Under the pieces are notes generated by a model that searched no databases, was not told the DNA's origin, and was given only the letters and a program-made list of their open reading frames with translations. Positions 8,373-16,867 of a stretch of 64,000 nucleotides of DNA are shown piece by piece. Source of the stretch: CAIKZJ01 sp964626015 (GTDB taxonomy: Bacteria > Bacteroidota > Ignavibacteria > Tepidaquicellales > Tepidaquicellaceae); the NCBI GenBank assembly GCA_964626015.1, contig CAZVCC010000007.1, forward strand, positions 34,167 through 98,166, given 5' to 3'. Position numbers and translations under genes: made by a program. Position 1 is the stretch's first letter; each line of letters opens with the position of its first letter.

Positions 8373-11300
8373 TCATCTTATGAAATCAACATCTTCTGTT
8401 TTTAACTCAAACGGTTCTATCATTAGCAATGGCAAGCCGGACACATTGTCATAGGCAAGCTCTTTATCCGTGTTTTCAAACGTCCAGTATGCGATAAGCC
8501 CATCTTTCGTATCTGAATATATTTCTTCCCCGCTTATTGCCCTATTAAACAATTTTAGATTATCAATGGCTGAGCCTCCTTTAGAAATAAATCTGGGCGA
8601 ACCAAAATAATTTATAAGCGCAAACGATATTCCCATGTAATTCTTTGTAATGTCCGTCGGGAAAAAATCATTTTTGCTAAATACTTCTTTATTATTTATG
8701 TAAAACCTGAATTCATTCTTCTTTGAATCATAGCTCATCGTGTACCTTGTCCATCCCTTAAAACTACCCGCTGTTATTCCTTTCTTAAACATAAAATCTT
8801 CATAGCCATTCAACAAATATAAATAAACAGAATCACGACCTGGCCTGAGTGAAATATCCAACGAGGGTTTGTTCGGAAAAAAGGGTTGTAATAAAGATAC
8901 ATCCTCGTGGATAGAATCTAATACAACCTTATAGTCACACTGGAAAGTGAAAGAAGAACTCATCTGAAAAAGATTTTTATTTAATCTCAGAAAACCTTTT
9001 CCATCGGTTTTAAAAACAGTGTTTTTTCCCGTGCTTGTTTTTACGCTTGTAATTTTCCTTTTGAATGGTTGTTCGGAGTCTATAACCCGCCTGACACCAC
9101 CGTACAGTCTCGGCCAGAAATCATTTCTACTTGCGTCGTATACTCTTCTGGGTGTAGCGTCTTCAAAAGTATAATAAACTAAAACATCTTTCTTTCTGTA
9201 ATCAGGATTTAATCTATTCTGAATTAATTCCTCGACAGTTATTACCTTTTTATAAATTTTCAACTCATCCATGTAAAATTTCATGTATATTGGTGCGTCA
9301 TAATCTCTTCCCCTGTCTGCGGGTCGGTAAATCCCCGAAAAAATACAATCATCCATTATTCTTAGATAATTCTTCTCAGCAGGATAAACTTCCGCTTTAT
9401 CATTTAGAACCAGCGTTATTGTTGTGTCGCCAAATATAACAGAAAGAAAGTTCCACTGGTTTTTAATCAACTTTAAATCTGATCTTATTGCATAAATCGG
9501 AATTTCCCTCGACTTACTCCCGGCAACATCTACTCCTACTTTTCCGTTACTGTACGAGAATAAATTAAATTTATTGTTTGTTAAAGGATTGTTTTCGTTC
9601 GTAAGTATATTACCCCTGACAGTTGTATCAATATAATACGGCTTAATCCACATTGATATTGTCATGTTGCTCTGAATAAGGTTTGTGTTCGGTTCAAGCA
9701 ATAACAGGTCATCCGACTCACCTATGTCTATGCAGTAACCGTTGTTAAACCTTTTTGAAACACCCTTTAAAAATATCTCCTTTCTATGCTTGGTTTCTTT
9801 ATTCTCGAATATAAGCGTTGCTCTTTTATCTCCGTCATCTTTTGTCGGGACAAACTTTACATATAAAATTTGAGATATATCTTCCCGCATGCGTCCCGGT
9901 GCATCGGGCTGTTCCTTTTTGTAAAGCCATGTTGACTGAAACTCGTCTTTATCTCTTCCTTCAACGAAAACATCGAATTCTTCTGTACCCCTTCCGTTGT
10001 TCCAGAATTCTATAACAGGAAACCACTGATCTCCGATTGCCACATCCCCGAAGTTTATAGTATCCCCGCCGTAATAGTCTGCGTTATTAAATATCCAGCC
10101 CGGCTCTCTGTCGGGAGCATATATCAAATACATTTCTGAATCTGTTTTAGGCAGCGGCTTTCTGTCTTTCGGCAGAAATTTAATGGAAAGAATTAACGTT
10201 AACAGCACAAGCATTACAATCAGTGCTGCCGTACTTTTAAACTTATTTCTTTCTATTACAGAGCGGGTGTATTCGAACGAGCCCAGCGTTTCTATTTGGA
10301 CAATTTCGGGATGATTAAAAACTTCTTCAACGGTTTCGATTCCGATTACCTCAAGTTCTTTTGTTGGATATATTTTCTTTAACTCTTCGCTTGTACTAAC
10401 CGCATCGTTATAATTTTCTTTTGGGACAACACAGTATTTCACCCAAGAAAAGAAGGCAGCTTCAACTTTATCTTTAATTGATTCGCCACTTACCTTTAAC
10501 ACCTTTCCGTCTTTGTTGACAACCCCGGTAAACGCTGCCGCATTGCTTATTTTATATCTTCTTTTGCTGTTAATGTAGTTGAAGTAATTACAGGAGGCTA
10601 TAATCGTACTTCCAACCCCAAGAGAACTTCCTTTATAAATACCTCTTACATTTTGAAACCGAAGAGTTCTTTTTGTTTTTGGCGGCACACTCTTTCCTGA
10701 AATGTATTTAATAAGCACGTTTGCCGCTGTGGAAATTTCTTTAAGAGTTTCTTGCAGCTCTAAATCATTAAAATCTGTTATGTTGTCAAACTCTATAGGT
10801 TCTTCTTTAGACAGGCTGGCCTTCATCGTATTGCAGATAAGGTTCTGTATCGTTCCCCCTGAAAAGCCTGCGTTTTTGCTGTCATGTTCCACAAGCAGTA
10901 CATTTATACTTGTATCAGAATAAGAATTCAGCCTGTTTAACTCACTCTTGATTTCTGTTAGTATTTCGTATGCTTTAGATTCCTTGTATATTTCGGGATT
11001 GACGAGCGCATACTTAGCTGTTTTTATGTCTTTTGTTCTATGTATCTTATTTCTTGGTTTATCCGTCTGTTCTCCGAAGAATGTATCCCTTTGCTCAAGC
11101 ATATCTTTTAAAACGATTAGACCGTCATCATATTTTCCCAGATAAAAATAGGATTTAAGCAATTGCATGTTTAGAATGTCTGCCGCTTTATCAATTTGCG
11201 TTATTATTACATCACCGTTTTTTGAGTTCAGGTATTCATTCCGGGATTTATTTAGTATGTATTTAACCGTGTTTAGTTTTGAAGGGTCTGTATAGCTTAT

Positions 11301-11492
11301 ATCGCTCTTTAATATTATATCAAGCAGAATAGAAATAAAGTCTTTGATTAATGCAAACGGCGGGTCAGTATTAAAAGTCTTCCCGCATCCTGATATAAAT
11401 GATAGGATTAGATTAAATTTGCACTTGCCCGATGAGGACTCGCTTATGTTCCTTTGTACTTTCTTGTATAAAGAAATTATACTGCTGAGCAT
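8373..11492 (-). CDS. Lon-like protease domain / TM / Ig-like / double LamG-like membrane protein, paralogue 1
   Basis: Third gene of the operon, 9 bp after the 245-residue protein gene and 6 bp before its paralogue. The 1039 residues have the same layout as the paralogue. A helical N-terminus carries a TPR-like segment (111-131). The Lon-like S16 domain (about 195-400) has YKGSSLGVG at 286-294 (Ser290 at the nucleophile) and SIKDKVEAAF at 338-347 (Lys340 at the base). A membrane helix (about 419-438) is followed by an Ig-like segment with INFGDVAIGDQW and YVKFVPTK, a first LamG-like domain (ISMWIKPYY, KNQWNFLSV, DELKIYKKVI) and a second (SFTFQCDY, GWTRYTMSYD, IDNLKLFNRAI). Both paralogues end with nearly the same GLPLLMIEPFE segment. 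Conservation of the Ser-Lys pair in both copies argues that the protease domain is active. I know of no described family with this architecture. Confidence 0.85.
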   Translation of the reverse strand: MLSSIISLYKKVQRNISESSSGKCKFNLILSFISGCGKTFNTDPPFALIKDFISILLDIILKSDISYTDPSKLNTVKYILNKSRNEYLNSKNGDVIITQIDKAADILNMQLLKSYFYLGKYDDGLIVLKDMLEQRDTFFGEQTDKPRNKIHRTKDIKTAKYALVNPEIYKESKAYEILTEIKSELNRLNSYSDTSINVLLVEHDSKNAGFSGGTIQNLICNTMKASLSKEEPIEFDNITDFNDLELQETLKEISTAANVLIKYISGKSVPPKTKRTLRFQNVRGIYKGSSLGVGSTIIASCNYFNYINSKRRYKISNAAAFTGVVNKDGKVLKVSGESIKDKVEAAFFSWVKYCVVPKENYNDAVSTSEELKKIYPTKELEVIGIETVEEVFNHPEIVQIETLGSFEYTRSVIERNKFKSTAALIVMLVLLTLILSIKFLPKDRKPLPKTDSEMYLIYAPDREPGWIFNNADYYGGDTINFGDVAIGDQWFPVIEFWNNGRGTEEFDVFVEGRDKDEFQSTWLYKKEQPDAPGRMREDISQILYVKFVPTKDDGDKRATLIFENKETKHRKEIFLKGVSKRFNNGYCIDIGESDDLLLLEPNTNLIQSNMTISMWIKPYYIDTTVRGNILTNENNPLTNNKFNLFSYSNGKVGVDVAGSKSREIPIYAIRSDLKLIKNQWNFLSVIFGDTTITLVLNDKAEVYPAEKNYLRIMDDCIFSGIYRPADRGRDYDAPIYMKFYMDELKIYKKVITVEELIQNRLNPDYRKKDVLVYYTFEDATPRRVYDASRNDFWPRLYGGVRRVIDSEQPFKRKITSVKTSTGKNTVFKTDGKGFLRLNKNLFQMSSSFTFQCDYKVVLDSIHEDVSLLQPFFPNKPSLDISLRPGRDSVYLYLLNGYEDFMFKKGITAGSFKGWTRYTMSYDSKKNEFRFYINNKEVFSKNDFFPTDITKNYMGISFALINYFGSPRFISKGGSAIDNLKLFNRAISGEEIYSDTKDGLIAYWTFENTDKELAYDNVSGLPLLMIEPFELKTEDVDFIR

Positions 11493-11501
11493 GGGCGGGG
11501 T

Positions 11502-12239
11502 TTAATATATCAAAAGTTCGAACTTCGACTCAGTTAATGCTTTCGGTATAATTATTTCATTTTTGTTTAACGTTACAAAATCTTTGTATTTTGAAGATTT
11601 CATTATCACGGTTTTTATGCCTTCTGACTTTTCAAGCCCTATAATCATTTCTCCGTTATTCATCGTAAGTTTATTAACAATGTAATCTTTATCTAAAGTA
11701 AGAGCCGTGTACTGGTCTGCACCTTTTGGCATTACGAACAATATCATTACCTTAGGGGGAATTAAGTTAAATGTAAATTTCCTGTAATCAAAATTCTTGA
11801 ACCCCGATAGTATTATTTCGTTCTTTGGGTTGTTTATGAAATACTTATTAGTTTCCGGACAGTATAGAATACTGTTTGAAATGTCTTTGCTGTCTTCGGA
11901 AATTATTGAAGCCGTTAACGTCGAGTCTTCCTGAACGGCTTTTTCATCTATCTTCAGCGCAAAGTCATCATCTTCCGATATGTAAAAATAGGTATCGCTC
12001 TTGTATTTCGACGTTTCTCCGCTGTCCGCGGCAAACGTGGTCAATTGCATACCGCCCGTTGACAAATTATCTTCCCCGAAAGAATCAGGTTTAAAAACAA
12101 TAATCTTTTTAATTATTTCTTCAGGCTCTGTTTTCCACTTCCCGCTTATGAATTCGAGATAGGCTTCCTGTTCCCTTCCAAGCTCGCCCGTGAGTTTTTC
12201 TTTTGAGTTTATTATTTTATTCAGATAGTTTTCCGACAT
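11502..12239 (-). CDS. Hypothetical protein of the Lon/LamG operon
   Basis: This 245-residue protein has no signal peptide or membrane helix, so it is probably cytoplasmic. The start at 12239 overlaps the upstream gene by 23 bp, typical of translational coupling. The first 45 residues are charged and helical (GELGREQEAYLEFISGKW). The rest is predicted beta-rich with a hydrophobic core strand (KFTFNLIPPKVMILFVMP) and ends FELLIY. I do not recognise a family. Its place between a possible regulator and the two Lon-like membrane proteins makes it a candidate substrate, adaptor or anti-sigma-like partner, but that is inference from position only. Confidence 0.7.
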   Translation of the reverse strand: MSENYLNKIINSKEKLTGELGREQEAYLEFISGKWKTEPEEIIKKIIVFKPDSFGEDNLSTGGMQLTTFAADSGETSKYKSDTYFYISEDDDFALKIDEKAVQEDSTLTASIISEDSKDISNSILYCPETNKYFINNPKNEIILSGFKNFDYRKFTFNLIPPKVMILFVMPKGADQYTALTLDKDYIVNKLTMNNGEMIIGLEKSEGIKTVIMKSSKYKDFVTLNKNEIIIPKALTESKFELLIY

Positions 12240-13209
12240 ACGTGTTTTCTTCTCTTTGAATTAATGATATTATTTCGGAGTTCAGCCTGTCCAGTACGTA
12301 TTCAACTTTGTAACGAAATCCTTTCCCGTGAGTTCCTTCGAGATACTTTTCTATTAGTGCCTGCACCGACTCTCTTTCGTTTCCGTTTGTGTAACAATTA
12401 ATAATTTCTTCTACTATGTTATATATGCAGTTTTTCTCTTTTTCGGAAAAATTTTTCTTATTGATATATTTATTCAGCTTTATGGCAAAGCTCTTTTTTA
12501 CTTCTTCGAGGAGAAGCCGGAGGTAAATGGATGTTTCGGGGCTTGAGGCGGTTTTTTGAAATGCAGCCCTGTAGCTATGGCAGAAGTACTCTTTGTATAT
12601 GAGGAGCAGGTCCGCGAAGGGCACGGCATGCAGGTACTCATTTTGGGATTCGAGAGCGTCGAAGACAAAGTTTATGAAGCTTTTCGGGGATTTATGAGCC
12701 TCGCCGTTGTTCGCATGCAGAAGACGGAGGAGCATGTTTTTTTCGATGCATAGAGCGGATTCGAAATCTATCTTTTTTCGATGGACGTATCTGTTTGAAA
12801 AGATGTCTGTTGTTTTATAGCCTTCTTCACTGATAGCCCCCCTAAGACTTCTGTGCATTTTCTTTGTAACGGGGTCCGTTATGGTGAAGACGTTTTCCAT
12901 TCTGTAGAGTGCGGCAGTATAAACGAACTTTTTCAGAACCCCGTAGAACTCTTCTTCGGTTGCGGGTTGTACATTCAACCCATCAAAAAACCTCTTAAAA
13001 TGAACGAGGCAGCCGCTTTCGACGGTGAAGAGCTCTGCAGTAAGGTCAACGGCGGTGTCGTAGCTGTTCAGTTCGCCGTATGAGATTAGTCTGCCTTTGA
13101 GAATTAAAAACCGTATATATTCTTCGGAAATTTTTATTATTTCAGCAGCAAACCTGTTTAATAGCTTGTTGTTTTCTATGAAAAATCCGGACTTGTAAAG
13201 TTCAAACAT
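12217..13209 (-). CDS. Hypothetical protein, possible degenerate sigma-factor-like regulator; first gene of the Lon/LamG operon
   Basis: This 330-residue helical protein has no signal peptide or membrane segment. Residues about 30-120 have the rhythm of sigma-70 region 2: YIRFLILKGRL, then SYDTAVDLTAELF (compare the DPEDAEDLVQEVF type in ECF factors), then EFYGVLKKFVYTAALYRMENVF and a basic segment. The C-terminal third (from about 240) is helical with NFSEKEKNCIYNIVEEIINCY, but I cannot point to a clear helix-turn-helix. The resemblance is weak and made by eye; a plain hypothetical protein is the safe call. It heads the operon and overlaps the next gene by 23 bp. Confidence 0.6.
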   Translation of the reverse strand: MFELYKSGFFIENNKLLNRFAAEIIKISEEYIRFLILKGRLISYGELNSYDTAVDLTAELFTVESGCLVHFKRFFDGLNVQPATEEEFYGVLKKFVYTAALYRMENVFTITDPVTKKMHRSLRGAISEEGYKTTDIFSNRYVHRKKIDFESALCIEKNMLLRLLHANNGEAHKSPKSFINFVFDALESQNEYLHAVPFADLLLIYKEYFCHSYRAAFQKTASSPETSIYLRLLLEEVKKSFAIKLNKYINKKNFSEKEKNCIYNIVEEIINCYTNGNERESVQALIEKYLEGTHGKGFRYKVEYVLDRLNSEIISLIQREENTYVGKLSE

Positions 13210-13564
13210 AATACCGCTGTGTTATGTTAATAAAATTATAGCTTTACCGGCTTTAATGAGCCGGCATTTCACAGAGCAACGCCGATTTTTTAACTGATAG
13301 ATGTAACAAATGATAATTAGATTGTGTAAAAGTAATTATTAAAAAAGATTGATTCAACACATTATTAAATATACCCCGTACTTTTTTCAATTAATCATTT
13401 AACAGTATAGGGTATAAAAGCAGAGAGATTGGAGCTGGAAGAAAAGAATTAGGGGGCGGGGGAAAAGGGGCTGCGGTCTCGTTTTCGCTTCTCACTTTAA
13501 TACGCGGTTTTATATTCTTATATTTAAAAACTTTTCAATATTATTTTTTAATCAAATATATTTT
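13210..13564. other. Divergent intergenic region between the Lon/LamG operon and argF
   Basis: This 355-bp gap must hold promoters for both directions. A small hairpin, CCGGCT-TTAATG-AGCCGG (13247-13264), lies in the presumed leader of the minus-strand operon, about 40 bp upstream of its start codon. A G-rich stretch (13452-13470) precedes the argF promoter region. No gene or other structure was recognised. Confidence 0.4.
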
Positions 13565-14566
13565 ATGGCATTTAATTTAAGAAACAGACACTTGCTGAAG
13601 CTTGCTGATTTAAGCCAGAGGGAGATTAATTTCCTGCTTGACCTTTCAAGAGACCTTAAGAGGGCTAAATACGCGGGGACGGAGCAGCAGCGTTTAAGAG
13701 GAAAGAATATAGCATTGATTTTTGAGAAGGCTTCAACGCGGACGAGGTGCGCGTTTGAGGTTGCAGCGTTTGACCAGGGCGCACAGGTTACCTATCTCGG
13801 TCCTTCGGGCTCGCAGATTGGGCAGAAGGAATCGATGAAAGATACTGCAAGAGTTCTGGGAAGGATGTACGATGCGATTGAATACCGCGGTTACGGGCAG
13901 AAGATTGTTGAAGAGCTTGCGGCGTATGCAGGCGTGCCAGTTTACAACGGGCTAACGGATGAGTGGCACCCCACACAGGCGCTTGCGGATTTTCTCACGA
14001 TGCAGGAGCATTCAGATAAACCATTGAATAAAATAAGCTATTGCTATATAGGCGACACACGTTCGAACATGGGCAACACGTTAACGGTTGACGGGTGCAT
14101 TATGGGTATGGACGTGAGGATTTGCGGACCGAAAAGTTTGTGGCCAGATAAGGAAGTTCAGGATATGGCGAGAGAGTTTGCAAAGAAATCGGGCGGAAGC
14201 CTTATGATTACAGAGGATCCAGCCAAAGCAGTTAAAGGCGTTGATTATATTTATACCGATGTCTGGCTTTCGATGGGAGAGGCTGCGGAGAAATGGGCCG
14301 AGAGGATTAAGCTTCTTAAACCTTATCAGGTAAATGCAAAGCTTATGAAGAAGACGGGCAATCCGAGTACGAAATTCCTTCACTGTCTGCCGGCATTCCA
14401 TAACAGGGAAACAACAGTAGGCGAGGAGATTTATCAGAGGTACGGTCTTGACGGGCTAGAGGTTACGGAAGATGTTTTTGAGTCTGAAGCGTCGGTGGTT
14501 TTTGATGAAGCGGAAAACAGAATGCATACAATTAAAGCGGTGCTTGTAGCAACGCTGGGTGACTAA
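13565..14566 (+). CDS. argF: Ornithine carbamoyltransferase
   Basis: This cytoplasmic enzyme makes citrulline from carbamoyl phosphate and ornithine in arginine biosynthesis (or runs catabolically in the deiminase pathway). Its 333 residues match the family length. The carbamoyl-phosphate motif STRTR is at 57-61, HPTQ at 135-138, and the catalytic HCLP at 273-276. The C-terminal VFDEAENRMHTIKAVLVATLG is typical of catabolic-type and general bacterial OTCs. No other arg gene is adjacent, so the pathway is scattered. A rho-independent terminator at 14711-14738 lies downstream of an odd hairpin. Confidence 0.97.
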   Translation: MAFNLRNRHLLKLADLSQREINFLLDLSRDLKRAKYAGTEQQRLRGKNIALIFEKASTRTRCAFEVAAFDQGAQVTYLGPSGSQIGQKESMKDTARVLGRMYDAIEYRGYGQKIVEELAAYAGVPVYNGLTDEWHPTQALADFLTMQEHSDKPLNKISYCYIGDTRSNMGNTLTVDGCIMGMDVRICGPKSLWPDKEVQDMAREFAKKSGGSLMITEDPAKAVKGVDYIYTDVWLSMGEAAEKWAERIKLLKPYQVNAKLMKKTGNPSTKFLHCLPAFHNRETTVGEEIYQRYGLDGLEVTEDVFESEASVVFDEAENRMHTIKAVLVATLGD

Positions 14567-14574
14567 CAAGCGTA

Positions 14575-14646
14575 TCCACACAGCTGACTAAATGAACGCG
14601 TAGGAGATAACTTACGGCGTACAGCGTTCGGTAGTCGGAGTGTGGA
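14575..14646. other. Imperfect 72-nt inverted repeat after argF
   Basis: Three stacked arms pair in order: TCCACAC (14575-14581) with GTGTGGA (14640-14646), GACTA (14586-14590) with TAGTC (14632-14636), and GAACG (14594-14598) with CGTTC (14625-14629). The loop side contains an ACAGCGTTCG word like the dispersed repeat seen at 5861-5876 and 25503-25514. It may be a small mobile palindromic repeat or a structured 3' leader; no function is shown. Confidence 0.4.
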
Positions 14647-14710
14647 ATTAGTTACGAGCCCAAGTAGTACAGCGGGTACAAGAGAATACGAAAATTGCTT
14701 AATATTAAGA

Positions 14711-14738
14711 AAAAAGGCGGGTTTTTGCCCGCCTTTTT
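14711..14738 (+). terminator. Rho-independent terminator downstream of argF
   Basis: AAAAAGGCGGG, a 6-nt loop (TTTTTG) and CCCGCCTTTTT form an 11-bp stem ending in a T-run. The A-run and T-run on either side allow it to work in both directions, but only argF leads into it. Confidence 0.85.
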
Positions 14739-14816
14739 CATTTTTCACACAATTTTACGTAAATATTACAAAGAAAGCAGGAAGGTTTTGCCATTTTTCC
14801 AGAGCAGATTTATATG

Positions 14817-14882
14817 GCAGGCATATCGCAGGCATATCGCAGGCATATCGCAGGCATAACGCAGGCATATCGCAGGCATACA
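14817..14882. repeat. Six tandem copies of an 11-bp unit
   Basis: GCAGGCATATC is repeated at 14817, 14828, 14839, 14850 (GCAGGCATAAC), 14861 and 14872 (last unit GCAGGCATACA). It is a short minisatellite in the 485-bp gap between argF and the AAA+ gene. The rest of the gap after the terminator is AT-rich without a recognisable gene. Confidence 0.9.
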
Positions 14883-15051
14883 TAAAAAATGTATAAATTA
14901 AGGGTTTTGCGGCGGTGAATTGTCGAAATTCGGTTAAAAAATGAGGTTTTGTGCGAATAAATTCTGAAAATCCGGTTAAAAACAAAGCCGACTAAATTTT
15001 TCTAAAGAAATTTTTCCAAAAATCTGTACTTTCGTAATATATATACGGAGA

Positions 15052-16041
15052 ATGCAAAAGAGAAAATTCATAGCGCAGAGCAGATTAATGCGGGAACTGC
15101 TGAAAGAAGTGGAATTTGTACGATATGCGGATTGTCCTGTTTTAATCATAGGCGAAACCGGAACGGGCAAGGAAATTCTTGCAGATTATATTCACGCAAA
15201 CAGCCCACGAAGCGAAAAGAGATTTGTTAAAGTCAGCCTTTCGTCATTGCCGGGTTCCTTGTTTGAGTCGGAGCTTTTCGGACACGAGCGGGGTGCTTAT
15301 ACGGGTGCGGATAAATCGCAGACGGGCTTCTTTGAGGCGGCGCACAATGCAACAATTTTTCTTGATGACATAGACGACTTTCCTTTGCATCTTCAGCCAA
15401 AACTTTTAAGGGTTGTTGAAAACAAAGAGCTAATACGAATAGGTGCAAACAATCCCATACCCAGCGATGTAAGAATTATTACCTCCTCAAAAGTTGAGCT
15501 TAAAGAGCTTGTTGATAAGGGCACTTTCCGTTCGGATTTATTTTATCGTCTAAGCTTGTTTAGACTGTACATTCCGCCTTTGAGAGAGAGGAAAGAGGAT
15601 ATACCATATTTATTGAGCTACTTTGTAAGCTTAGACGAGCAAAACAATAAAGCTGCTGTAAATGTAAAAAACATAAACATACAAGCGCTTTATGACTATG
15701 ACTGGAAAGGCAATGTAAGAGAACTTCGCAACTTTGCCGAAAAACTTCTTCTTTATCCTCAGGAAGAAATAGACGAAAATTTTGAAAGAATCTTTGAAAG
15801 CTTTGTGTACGGAAACAATATCAGCAACAATCGGGGCGAATTACAAACGGGTTCGGATACTGAGCAAGAGGATTCGTTAGATTTCATGGTGGAAAACTAT
15901 GAAAAAAAGTTAATTATTGAATCACTTAAAAGAAGTTTCGGCAACGTTAATCTTTCCGCCCGCTTGTTAAAAATCAAATCATCTACACTTCGAGATAAAG
16001 TAAGAAAGTTTCAGATAGACACAACCCGATATAAAAGATAA
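15052..16041 (+). CDS. Sigma-54-interacting AAA+ transcription activator without receiver domain
   Basis: This 329-residue protein is an NtrC-family activator reduced to its AAA+ and DNA-binding parts. It has Walker A GETGTGK at 34-40, the sigma-54 contact loop GAYTGA at 81-86 (Tyr for the usual Phe), Walker B IFLDDID at 102-108, and LRERKEDIPYL near the arginine fingers. A Fis-type helix-turn-helix lies at about 289-325 (NVNLSARLLKIKSSTLRDKV). No receiver, GAF or PAS domain lies upstream; an ACGGAG ribosome-binding site just before 15052 supports this start. It should drive sigma-54 promoters, controlled by expression or partner binding rather than phosphorylation. No target is evident nearby. 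Confidence 0.93.
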   Translation: MQKRKFIAQSRLMRELLKEVEFVRYADCPVLIIGETGTGKEILADYIHANSPRSEKRFVKVSLSSLPGSLFESELFGHERGAYTGADKSQTGFFEAAHNATIFLDDIDDFPLHLQPKLLRVVENKELIRIGANNPIPSDVRIITSSKVELKELVDKGTFRSDLFYRLSLFRLYIPPLRERKEDIPYLLSYFVSLDEQNNKAAVNVKNINIQALYDYDWKGNVRELRNFAEKLLLYPQEEIDENFERIFESFVYGNNISNNRGELQTGSDTEQEDSLDFMVENYEKKLIIESLKRSFGNVNLSARLLKIKSSTLRDKVRKFQIDTTRYKR

Positions 16042-16050
16042 AATAACAAA

Positions 16051-16070
16051 GCGGGGAGGAGAGTCCCCGC
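16051..16070. terminator. Hairpin between convergent genes
   Basis: GCGGGGA and TCCCCGC form a 7-bp GC stem with a 6-nt loop, placed 9 bp after the AAA+ gene and 14 bp before the end of the convergent peroxidase gene. It lacks a strong T-run, so it is only a probable terminator. Confidence 0.5.
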
Positions 16071-16083
16071 GAGTTAAAATTTA

Positions 16084-16671
16084 TTACAACTGTTTTTCTA
16101 TAGCCGCTGTCATTTCGTCGGATTCGGGTTTGACTTTGCTCTTGTACCTGCCGACAACATTTCCGTTTTTATCTATTAAGAACTTTTCGAAATTCCAGGA
16201 AATATCTCCTGCAGGTTCGAAGTTTATGAGTTTTGCGTACAGGGATGATTTTTCACTGCCAAGAACTTTTATCTTATCAAACAGAGTAAACGAAACGTTA
16301 TAATTTGTTTTGCAGAAATCCTGTATTTCCTCCATTGTGCCGGGTTCCTGACCGCCGAAATCGTTACAGGGAAAAGCGAGTATTTCAAATCCTCTATCTT
16401 TATACTTTTCATAAATTAACTGCAGGCCTTCGTACTGTTTTGTGTAGCCGCACTTCGAGGCTACGTTCACGACAAGAAGGACTTTGCCTTTATAGTCTGA
16501 CAACGCTTTTTCCTGTCCGTCAGTGGTCTTAACTTTCTGGTCGGATATATTTATCGGGTCTGATGTTTTTGGTGTCATGTTGTTTGTGTTTTGAGTTTCC
16601 GGTTTTTTATTGCAACCGAAGGAGGATATACTTACTGCCATTAATATTATTAAGAAAATTATTCTTTTCAT
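16084..16671 (-). CDS. Glutathione peroxidase-family thiol peroxidase, lipoprotein
   Basis: This 195-residue protein reduces hydroperoxides, probably with thioredoxin rather than glutathione, as known for Cys-type bacterial members. Residues 1-19 form a lipoprotein signal with lipobox SSFGC (Cys20), so it sits on a membrane in the envelope. The catalytic site is NVASKCGYT (peroxidatic Cys74), FPCNDFGGQEPG (Cys102, Gln108) and the WNFEKF tryptophan-asparagine motif near residue 160. About 45 residues of Asn/Thr-rich linker separate the anchor from the domain. Lipid anchoring of this family is less common than the cytoplasmic form. Confidence 0.93.
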   Translation of the reverse strand: MKRIIFLIILMAVSISSFGCNKKPETQNTNNMTPKTSDPINISDQKVKTTDGQEKALSDYKGKVLLVVNVASKCGYTKQYEGLQLIYEKYKDRGFEILAFPCNDFGGQEPGTMEEIQDFCKTNYNVSFTLFDKIKVLGSEKSSLYAKLINFEPAGDISWNFEKFLIDKNGNVVGRYKSKVKPESDEMTAAIEKQL

Positions 16672-16721
16672 GCTTGTTGTGTTAAGTTTATATGTAAGTA
16701 AACAAACAATAGTGTTCTATG

Positions 16722-16783
16722 CGTTCCCATGGTTGATTAGATTTCGTTCCGATGGTTGATTAGATTACGTTCCCATGGCGGAC
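16722..16783. repeat. Two and a half copies of a 23-bp direct repeat
   Basis: CGTTCCCATGGTTGATTAG begins at 16722, a close copy begins at 16745 (one base differs in the first part) and a partial third copy begins at 16768 (CGTTCCCATGG). It lies in the divergent gap between the peroxidase and VOC genes. In the third copy an ATG opens a frame that runs into the VOC gene, giving a spurious upstream start. Confidence 0.75.
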
Positions 16784-16867
16784 TATGGAAACGAGGAGAA
16801 ATATTGTATGGAATTGTTGAGTATTTTTTCATGTTTAAAGTATAAAACAAATAAAAGGAGTTATATC

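Noticed and set aside
16775..16867. Upstream extension of the VOC gene to an ATG at 16775
   Set aside because: The added residues come from a 23-bp direct repeat and precede a strong ribosome-binding site at 16853-16861 for the ATG at 16868.
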